A stretch of 64,000 nucleotides of DNA, taken from assembly GCA_024195265.1 (NCBI GenBank), contig JAJLRJ010000001.1:9536585-9600584 (forward strand). Reading direction: 5' to 3'. Shown here piece by piece: positions 56,928 through 64,000 of the stretch (its first letter is position 1; the number at the start of each line of letters is the position of its first letter). The notes under the pieces were generated by a model. The model was not told the DNA's origin. It saw only the letters and a program-made list of their open reading frames with translations, and made no database searches. Source of the DNA: Dendrophyllia cribrosa. Lineage: Eukaryota; Cnidaria; Anthozoa; Scleractinia; Dendrophylliidae. The position numbers and the translations under genes were made by a program.

Positions 56928-59183
56928 GAAATCATTTCGTGGGTTTGGGAGTATGACGAAAACTTCGATAACAATATCACTCATGGACTATCTGGAGTGA
57001 ATGCAATTCAATGGGTAGATTCCATGGGGAACCCCACAGTGGTCAGCGGCGAGATGGCAGCGCGTGAACTAGGGCAAAAAGTCACGCGTGTGGAACAAGG
57101 CGAGGTTATTGGGGATGTAAATGAGTTGTCCTTCCGAGACCCTAGTAATTTTAGAGCTGGAGAGCTTCACGCTCACTATTCGTTTTGGGAGGAAGTTGCG
57201 GAGCGATGCCCTGAAGTGGCGACTCAAACCGATGTCTTGGATTGGATCAAAAATCAAGTTTCTATTTTTCCGTACTTTCGACATTTCAAGGGCTCGTTTA
57301 AAGGCGAACAGTACGACTCCGACCGCCCACCCCACAAGCTGTTTAGAAACAACATGTCATGCAAACCTTTTGTCCGCTTTGTGCAGGAAACTTTGATTAG
57401 TCGTCTGGGGACTGGGGCGATATCTTTGGTAGGGAGAGTTGGAGAGGTGGCTCCGCCGCACATTGTACTACCCCTGACTGTTGAGCCGTCAAAGCCCCGC
57501 CTCTGTCATGACGCACGCTATTTGAATCTCTGGATGAAGGACAATCCTTTCACTCTAGATACCCTTAATGACTTGCCTCGTTATGTAACGGAAGATTCAT
57601 TTCAAACTGTGTTGGATGATAAGTCTGGGTATGATCACATTTTGCTTACAGAGAGTAGCCGTCCTTTCTTTGGTATACAATGGGGTGGCTGGTTTTTTAC
57701 GTACAATACCTTGCCTTTTGGTTGGAAGGTTTCTCCTTTTGTTTACCACACGACAGGTCTCTTAGCAACTGGTTTTTTTCGTTCAATTGGCATTCCATGC
57801 CTACTTTACATTGACGATCGTCACAATGGTCAACTTCAAGTATCGTTTGAGAAAGGGGAATACGCTACCTTCAGTTCGGCAGGTGAACACAATTATGCAG
57901 CTGCTAAGTCTGCCATTTTCCTGATCGCCTACTATTTAATTGGACTGGGTTATTTTCTTGGTCTTTCGAAATCTATTCTCATCCCAGCAAAGATTGTCCC
58001 GTATCTTGGATTTATGGCTGATTCTTCGACACAAATGTTTCATCTGATTCCAGAGAAGAAGGATAAATTTATTACCCTTATTCATAAGACACTTGAGTCA
58101 TCTTATGTCTCAGTTAAAACGTTGCAACGCCTTGTGGGGAAATGTGTCTCCTTCGCTAGAGCAGTGCCGGCAGCGAAGCTCTTTACAAGAGAAATGAATG
58201 CTGCGATCTCAAAGGGCTTACGTTCCCAGAGGCCGATTTTGTTACGAGGTGCTCTGCGAGAAGAGATCGCGCATTGGCTGTTCCTTGAAAATTGGGATGA
58301 CCCAATACCATGGCGCGATGAACGCCATATTCAAGTTTCTGTGGCAACGGATGCATCCTCCTCGGGATGGGGGGCTACGATTGTTTCTCCAAATCACCGT
58401 CAGATTTTTGATTATTGGTCTCAGGAAGAGTGCACATGGGACATTGCAACAAAGGAAGCCATGGCGATTAATAAGATGCTATTATCGTGCTCGGATGAAG
58501 TCCGTAATGCGCGTGTCGATGTGCATGTTGACAATCAGGCGGTTATTCACGCATGGAACAATCAGGGTGGAAGGAGTGCACAACTAAACAATGCCATGAA
58601 GGTGTTATTTTCAACGACTGCTGCTCTGAATGTCTTGTTGCATCTTTTGTATGTCCGATCTGCAGATAATCCGGCAGATGGTCCCTCTCGACACAGATCT
58701 TCTTCGGATTACTGCCTGGCAGATAGTATGTGGCAAAAAGTTCAGCGAGAATTTGGGGGCTCTACGGGGCACACGTTTGATCTGATGTCGTTGGATTCCA
58801 ACGTACAAAAGGACTGGTCTGGGAACAGTCTTCCTCACTTTACTCCGGTCTCTTCCCCAGGGTCTGCGGGTGTTAACTTCTTTGCCCAGGATCTGACAGC
58901 ATTCGGGCCTCTCATGCAATGCCCATATGTTTTTCCACCTCCAGTCTTGGTTGGTCCAGTCCTACGCTATTTACGAAGGATGAAACAAGCATGCACAATC
59001 GCTGTTTTGGACAGTTACCCTAAAAAATATTGGTGGCCTTTATTACATGGTCATGCAAACAAAGCAGTGAAAATGGCTTCTACAGGGGATGACCGTGTAC
59101 TTCTTGTACCTTCGAATCAAGGTTGGATCCCACGCCCAGGCGGAATCCCGGGAGATCTTTGGGTGTTCTCGGTTGTTTTTTAG
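56928..59183 (+). CDS. Reverse transcriptase / RNase H block of the DIRS-like element (751 codons)
   Basis: Copies element RNA into DNA. It opens at 56928, directly after the acceptor GATGTTTTCCCTAG, whose TAG is an in-frame stop. The first ATG is at 57024. RT motifs: LDDKSGYDHILL near 57611 (motif A), LPFGWKVSPF, and LLYIDDRHNG near 57800 (motif C, YIDD). RNase H has all four acidic residues: VATDASSSGWG near 58341, a Glu in ATKEAMA, VHVDNQAV near 58520 and SADNPADGPSR near 58662. The last 150 residues (HTFDLMSLDSN, YVFPPPVLVGPVLRYL, KYWWPLL) resemble in layout the methyltransferase-like region behind RNase H in DIRS elements, but the catalytic DPPY/NPPY is not evident. No internal stops. 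It may be spliced in phase 0 to the leader exon. Confidence 0.88.
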   Translation, partial: EIISWVWEYDENFDNNITHGLSGVNAIQWVDSMGNPTVVSGEMAARELGQKVTRVEQGEVIGDVNELSFRDPSNFRAGELHAHYSFWEEVAERCPEVATQTDVLDWIKNQVSIFPYFRHFKGSFKGEQYDSDRPPHKLFRNNMSCKPFVRFVQETLISRLGTGAISLVGRVGEVAPPHIVLPLTVEPSKPRLCHDARYLNLWMKDNPFTLDTLNDLPRYVTEDSFQTVLDDKSGYDHILLTESSRPFFGIQWGGWFFTYNTLPFGWKVSPFVYHTTGLLATGFFRSIGIPCLLYIDDRHNGQLQVSFEKGEYATFSSAGEHNYAAAKSAIFLIAYYLIGLGYFLGLSKSILIPAKIVPYLGFMADSSTQMFHLIPEKKDKFITLIHKTLESSYVSVKTLQRLVGKCVSFARAVPAAKLFTREMNAAISKGLRSQRPILLRGALREEIAHWLFLENWDDPIPWRDERHIQVSVATDASSSGWGATIVSPNHRQIFDYWSQEECTWDIATKEAMAINKMLLSCSDEVRNARVDVHVDNQAVIHAWNNQGGRSAQLNNAMKVLFSTTAALNVLLHLLYVRSADNPADGPSRHRSSSDYCLADSMWQKVQREFGGSTGHTFDLMSLDSNVQKDWSGNSLPHFTPVSSPGSAGVNFFAQDLTAFGPLMQCPYVFPPPVLVGPVLRYLRRMKQACTIAVLDSYPKKYWWPLLHGHANKAVKMASTGDDRVLLVPSNQGWIPRPGGIPGDLWVFSVVF

Positions 59184-59237
59184 ACGTTTTCTACTGAACT
59201 TAGATTGATTTTTGTTCTTATATTCTCTGTTGTTTAG

Positions 59238-60604
59238 GAACTCCCTTTGGTGGCCAAACTATTTGTACCATCTGTTCGCTGTCCTGTTTGTAGTCGGGCT
59301 AATGACAGTGACTTCAGATTTTGCCAGTATTGTGGTTACAAGAGAAAGATTTTTTCCTCAGGGAAGAAGAGTGATACATTAAAAGTTGATCTTGATTCTT
59401 TAGATAAACGGTTACAGCAATTATTGAATTTTGATCAGGCCACTAGTTATTCGAAACAAAAGGATTCCCTACAGAAGGAATTAGAAACCTTTTTATCAGC
59501 CCTGCCAGGACAAGTGTCCTTAGCTACTGTTTCTCCCCGGGATATATGCCGTTTTCTCATTTTCAAGGATAAGGATGGTCGAACGCAGATCCATCACAAT
59601 GGTTGCAAATTTGTTGGGCAACGGGGTAAACAAACTTGTGGTTGTCCTTTCCGATTATCTTATAAAACTGTAGATTCTTATATTGGAAACTAAGATCTAT
59701 TTTTCACGCCATTGGGAGGGAGGGTGAATGGGATAAAAGGCTGGGATTAGGCAATCCTGCAGCAGATAAATCCGTTAAGGATTATCTTCGTGTGGTGACT
59801 GCGGAGCAATTAAGGGCAAGGGTAACCCCTAAGCAGGCGACGCCTTTCTTTATTGACAAACTTACCCAGCTTTCTCTTTTCTTGGAAAAGCGCCTGGTAC
59901 AATCCATTAATAAGCCGCTGCAATGTTTCATTATCGCTCGGGACCAGGCCTACTTCAAAACAGTTTTCTTCAGTGGTGATCGCCCCGGGGACTTGGGCCA
60001 AGTTAAGGTAGCTGAAATTTTGCGTTTTCCCAATGATGATGGGTTTTTGTTTAATCATGTGTGGGGGAAAACTCTAAGGGATGGTGACTCCAATGTTTTT
60101 GGAATAAGAAGAAATCCACAATCCGTTATTTGTCCCATTAGAGGCATTGAACGTTATGTTGATATTGCTCGGGGAATGCAGGTTGACCTTACCCGCGGCT
60201 ATTTATTCCGCCCAACAACACCTGATGGTGGGATATCGGATGCCTCCCTTACTTCAGCTACTGCAGAGGCCCGACTTAAATTTTATTTAAATGAAATGGG
60301 GGAGAATGACGGCGAAACGTTGCATGGGTTTCGATCAGGGTGCGCAATAACCTTAGCTCTGTCAGGGGCAGAATTAACAGAGATAATGGATCATGTTGGG
60401 TGGAACCGCAGGCACACTGCTTTACATTACCTACAGTTAGCAAAAGTACTGAACCCTTTTGGGGCTTCTGCTAAACTAGCGTCCAGTGAAGTGATGAATG
60501 TTAATAATACATGGACGGACATGAATGAACTGAAGCGCTTCCTTTGCGCTTTTCCATCTATTAGTTCACAGAAGAGACCTTTTCAGACTGATAAGCAAGA
60601 TTAG
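59238..60604 (+). CDS. Tyrosine recombinase of the DIRS-like element, one frameshift
   Basis: Integrates the circular DNA copy. The block opens at 59238 behind the acceptor TTCTCTGTTGTTTAG, whose TAG is an in-frame stop. No in-frame ATG precedes the first domain, so splicing to an upstream exon is likely. The N-terminus is a zinc ribbon (CPVCSRANDSDFRFCQYCG), followed by a second Cys/His cluster (HHNGCKFV, CGCPF). The frame stops at TAA 59691-59693. Losing one base in the A run before it explains this, because the next frame continues the family sequence to 60604. The catalytic core is intact: Arg in SGDRPGDL (59981), His and Arg in LHGFRSG (60322, 60331), and GWNRRHTALHYL with the nucleophile Tyr at 60428-60430. 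The stop TAG (60602-60604) touches the right terminal repeat. Confidence 0.85.
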
Positions 60605-60771
60605 CTATTCATAACACTCCTAATGATATGCGAAACTGAAATACATTAAATTAACACATCCTTTGCGATTCAATGCACGCAGGCATGTGCAGAAGGGTGT
60701 CCTAAGGGTATAAATACTGAGTCAAAGCAGAATAGCACTCCTTTCGTGCTTAGTCTCAGCCAGCGGAGCAG
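60605..60771 (+). repeat. Right terminal direct repeat of the DIRS-like element
   Basis: No base difference from 54001-54167 was found by eye. It begins one base after the recombinase stop codon. The TATA word is repeated at about 60707-60719. DNA after it (GTGATGGAGG) differs from the DNA after the left copy. Confidence 0.88.
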
Positions 60772-60932
60772 TGATGGAGGGATCGGCCCACCCGCCCACC
60801 CTGACAAAATTCGCGTGGGTCAAAAACACTGCTACCCTAAGCCAAGCTGTTCCAGCTTGGCTTAGACCGCTGAGCAATATTATTTCCCATATCTTATTTC
60901 AACTGAGCATGAATAGAGTGTTATGAAATAGA

Positions 60933-62335
60933 TTACTAAGGACAGACTGACTTAATTGGCCTTTACCCCCAAAGTGCACAAGTGAGTTCATGAAATAAAG
61001 GAAATAATATATTTTAAATTGCAGTTTGCGTCATATCACATACAAATACTTCACTTCATGATCTAAATCAGTATCATCTCTGGCACTTCCGCAACTGACT
61101 CTATCCTCGCAAAGTTATTTGTATAGCGCAGAGTATTTTATATTTATAATTCTTTTATTCTTTATTTTTTAATTACATATTCTTATTGTCTCAATTAAGT
61201 CCTTTGTAGTTTTTTATCACTTGTATTTTGTAATACTTAGTGCTTGCATAGTTTAGCTCGTTTAACATTCTGATGTTTTAAGTTTTTCTCATTTATGCTA
61301 ATTTCAATCACGTTTATTTTAAACTTGAAAATGACCTCAGAGGGGTCGAAACGTCGTTTTTTTCGTTAGTTTTTATCTAAAAAAATTGAAGGAATCATAT
61401 TTAAATTTAATTTTCCAAAAAGCAGTAGCACTACATGAAGAAGTGATCAATAATTTTTATTTGCTTGCACACTTTCAAGGATTATATTGTACATCGATGT
61501 AGACTAAAATGTCAGAACCACCTATGCCAATCTGATCTGCCAAGTAGCTTAGCCATTCATGGTTTTGTTTTTCATAATATATTATACCTGTTTAACTTGT
61601 TTCTACGAGTTCACAAACGTTAACGTTTTAGCTTGCTCATCACGAAACTTAAACGTACTGAGAGTGGAATACCGTATTTATTCGGTTAAACGCCGCCCTC
61701 GAATAAACGCCGCACTTGAGAGCAAAAATATTAATAAACGCCGCCTTCGAATAGACGCCGCATCCATGATGCGGCGTTTATTCGAATAATATACTCAAAA
61801 GCGAGAACAGTGATAATCTAGTTTCAGCAAGCCTAAAAAAAATATTTTCCTTGATTATAACAATGTTTATCAGTGCATTCAAAGCTCTGAGGAATATAAT
61901 TGAGTGAACTTTATTCTATGACATGCATCGCAATCGTATTAAAACGCAAAGTGAGAACGATAAAGTAAATGACATTTCAGACAAACACTGAAACATGTTT
62001 CTGTTTTTAAAAATTCAAACGTTCAGTTGCTATTGTTTGTAAGAAATAAATTGGACTTTAAATAAACGCCACCCTCGAATAAACGCCGCCCTCCAATAAA
62101 AGCGGGACCAGAATCACGAGAAATTTAATAAACGCCGCGGCGTTTAATCGAACAAATAGTTTTACGCTACGTTACCGATACACGCGTGAATCCTGTTGCG
62201 GTTATGAATAAGTGAGCGAGAGAAGGAATAAAAATGACAAGGGTGCCCCTAGGAGGTATCAAAAACAACTCTTTTATTGACGAATCATGAATGAAACAAC
62301 AATAAAAACTAGTTGACTGGCAAACAGTTCCAGCC
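60933..62335. other. Spacer with a TIR repeat (about 61671-62156), no gene recognised
   Basis: 61671-62156 begins TACCGTATTTATTCGGTTAA and carries several AATAAACGCCGCC words on both strands. It ends with ACGCCGCGGCGTTTAATCGA, so it is an inverted-repeat element of a dispersed family. At about 61330, ATGACCTCAGAGGGGTCGAAACG recalls Penelope-type 3' ends but is too short to assign. Confidence 0.5.
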
Positions 62336-62436
62336 ATATTTCTTCGGCTCAATACCTTAAAAGACACCGCGATAATTCTAACGGTGCCACCGTTAGAATT
62401 CGCGGCACCCTTTAGGGTATTGAGCCGAAGAAATAT
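62336..62436. repeat. 101 bp hairpin
   Basis: ATATTTCTTCGGCTCAATAC pairs with GTATTGAGCCGAAGAAATAT. The stem continues with AATTCTAACGGTG and its complement around a tiny loop. It lies about 160 bp upstream of the presumed splice acceptor in the 5' leader of the next gene. Confidence 0.75.
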
Positions 62437-62651
62437 TATTTTAGAGTTTAAGCACATTAAGCGGTACCAATCTACAAAGTTTGACCCCGGAAAGGTACAA
62501 CGATCATCCCCGTCATTTTCATATCGGAGATCCCCCGGGTATTTTGTGCTCGTATTAGAAACTTTATTATAATTTTTTCTTTCTTCTTTCTTCGCAGAAA
62601 CCATTTTTGGATACTTTTAATAGGCTAGGCATATCATTCTGATTGAACATC

Positions 62652-63508
62652 ATGCTGACTATTCGACTTTCCCTAGTAGCAGTTCTTCTGTTGCCATGTT
62701 GCTGTTATGCCTACTATGATGAAGATCACAGCAACTCAAAACCGGTGAGTGATAGTTAAAAATTTCTCTATTTAGCCTGCTCTTTTATCAGCCCTTCCCC
62801 ATTTGGAATAGATTATCCAATTCGCTCGCTATGTAGGTTTCACTAGAATGTTTATAATTACGATGTAGGATACCGCTTGAAAGGAGAGGAAGCACGAAAG
62901 AAAATTACTACACTCGAACTCCGCTTTACGGAAACCCGCTTAATACTGACACCCCGTTATTTTTAGAAATACCGACAGGTAACTTTCCCGCGCTACGGAT
63001 TATGCTGTACAAGGTGGTTCTTACTTTTGAGTCTGTGGATAAAATCCTAAAGTGTGACCATTCAAATGAAAGCTATTGAGCAGTACTTTCCTGTGGTACT
63101 GTTTATTATGCTGAACAAGGTGGTTCAAACTTTTCAGTCTGCAAATCCTAAAGTGTGACCATTCAAATTAAAGCTATTGAGTAGTGACTTTTCTGTGGTA
63201 CTCAGAAAAGTACTGAGCATGACTGACTGAACACAAACGGGCGACAAAAATGGTGATATCAACAATCACATTGCTGAACACCATTTACACTCGAATCACA
63301 GAATTGACTGGGACTCTGCCGAATGCGTTACTTACGGTACGGACATATTTTTACTCTGCAGAACCAGTGCGGACAGGCCGTCTCACGCTGTTGTCGCGAC
63401 GGTAAGAACGCAAATAACTTTCAGCCGGTTAGATCATGATTTCCACTTGTTTTTTTTTGTGTTTCACATACTTTTTTTACCTACTTTTAGGTAGGGACGG
63501 CCAAAAAG
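62652..63508 (+). CDS. Secreted, probably collagen-like protein, first three exons (partial)
   Basis: Exon 1 62652-62744 encodes a start Met and a hydrophobic signal peptide (MLTIRLSLVAVLLLPCCCYA), then an acidic YYDEDHSNSKP. Upstream, TTTCTTCTTTCTTCGCAG at 62580-62597 looks like the acceptor of a 5' leader intron. Exon 2 63362-63401 adds NQCGQAVSRCCRDG. Exon 3 63491-63508 is an 18 bp microexon, phase 1 on both sides, giving G-R-D-G-Q-K-G: two Gly-X-Y triplets. Exons in multiples of 9 bp with split Gly codons are typical of collagens. A Cys cluster before a short triple helix recalls short-chain collagens of cnidarians and sponges. All borders are GT..AG. The rest lies beyond 64000. The collagen call is an inference from little sequence. 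Confidence 0.55.
62999..63225. repeat. Direct duplication of about 90 bp
   Basis: AAGGTGGTTC, CAGTCTG, AATCCTAAAGTGTGACCATT and AAAGCTATTGAG occur twice in order, about 105 bp apart, in the first intron of the collagen-like gene. Confidence 0.65.
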
Positions 63509-63769
63509 GTAAGACTGTGCATTGTTTTAAAATCTGTTTAGGTGGGACTCAACCTAAATTTAAATGAAATTTTAAGAGGTTTAGAGAAGGGATAGAAACA
63601 CCAACAGACAGTTGATATCCACGCAAGAGCACCCCAGGTTGCTAGTGGACTAACTTGGTGTCCGTCTATTAATTATTAACCACAAATTCTAATTTTAAAA
63701 CTCCAAGTCCCGCCTTAAGTACTACGATACTATATTGAGAATATTGAGAAAACCAAAGTCGACTCGTTT

Positions 63770-64000
63770 CATCAACTTATTCACTTCGTCCCCCCTTTAT
63801 TCACTTCGCCTCCCTTTATTCACGCCACCTCCCCCTTTATTCACTCCGCCCTCCCCCTTTATTCACTTCGTCCTCCTTTATTCACTCCGTCCCCTTTATT
63901 CACTCCGCCCCCCCCCCCCCCCTTTATTCACTTCGTCCCCCTTTATTCACTCCGCTCCCCTCCCCCTTTATTAACTTCGCCCCCCCTTTATTCACTCCGC
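63770..64000. repeat. CTTTATTCACTCCG tandem repeat with C runs
   Basis: CCCTTTATTCACTTCG and CTTTATTCACTCCG units of 15-25 bp alternate with variable C runs up to the end of the window. Apparent reading frames here (PPLFTPP-like) are repeat artefacts. Confidence 0.85.

Larger units (their letters stand above)
54001..60932 (+). mobile_element. DIRS-order (tyrosine recombinase) retrotransposon, nearly intact
   Basis: It is bounded by direct repeats 54001-54167 and 60605-60771, identical by eye over 167 bp. Coding blocks in order: leader/Gag, RT with RNase H, tyrosine recombinase. No DDE integrase and no aspartic protease is seen, which separates it from LTR elements. No target duplication is visible at the repeat borders, as expected for recombinase-mediated insertion. 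To the right of the second repeat, 60800-60826 is an inverted copy of the leader DNA at about 54188-54215 (GACCCACGCGAATTTT word). 60909-60932 is an inverted, diverged copy of the repeat start (CATAACACTC word). The true right end may therefore be an inverted terminal repeat near 60932. Assignment to Ngaro-, PAT- or DIRS1-type is open. Confidence 0.85.

Noticed and set aside
54001..60771. LTR retrotransposon of Ty3 or BEL type
   Set aside because: Direct repeats and RT/RNase H would fit, but there is no DDE integrase, no protease and no target duplication. A tyrosine recombinase with all catalytic residues is present instead.
63735..63974. Proline-rich 79-codon frame
   Set aside because: Product of the CTTTATTCACTCCG repeat with variable C runs.

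Overview
The window reads as nuclear DNA from a cnidarian, most likely an anthozoan such as a stony coral. Genes are split by introns with ordinary GT..AG borders. The chaperonin subunit and the nucleotidase resemble animal versions. There is a tandem pair of short intronless rhodopsin-like receptors and the start of a secreted collagen-like gene. Introns and spacers are packed with inverted-repeat elements plus Penelope-like, R2-like and DIRS-like retroelements. No tRNA, rRNA or CRISPR array was found. The species assignment is inference.

Left part (1-17178): an ENTPD4/7-like nucleotidase gene (minus strand, 5' part only, coding 1-4576) lies head to head with a complete ten-exon CCT7 gene (plus strand, 4998-14772, 543 aa). 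Their start codons are about 420 bp apart and probably share a promoter. Introns of both genes, and the spacer after CCT7, hold many small terminal-inverted-repeat elements.

Middle (17179-35372, minus strand): one complete seven-exon gene for a divergent heterotrimeric G protein alpha subunit (366 aa). About 1.1 kb of code is spread over 18 kb. Its introns hold a Penelope-like remnant, a 2.2 kb DNA element with TAA target duplications, and a 6 kb nested inverted-repeat complex interrupted by a 2.6 kb element with TTAA duplications.

35373-53990: mostly spacer with a perfect 92 bp palindrome and a minisatellite. It also holds two intact tandem class A GPCR genes (40300-41211 and 45551-46456) with a broken fragment of a third, a 5'-truncated R2-type LINE, and several foldback elements.

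54001-60932: a nearly intact tyrosine-recombinase (DIRS-order) retrotransposon. It is bounded by two 167 bp direct repeats that look identical by eye. Its layout is the most striking thing here. A 5' leader exon encoding 88 aa ends at a phase-0 splice donor. Each of the three later coding blocks (Gag zinc knuckle, RT/RNase H, tyrosine recombinase) starts directly behind a strong 3' splice site whose own TAG is an in-frame stop, also in phase 0. Neither pol block starts with an ATG. This suggests alternative splicing from one shared leader. The 1.6 kb intron after the leader holds a 49 bp GC-rich tandem array.

Right end (60933-64000): repeats, then the first three exons of a secreted, probably collagen-like gene with an 18 bp Gly-X-Y microexon, running off the window.
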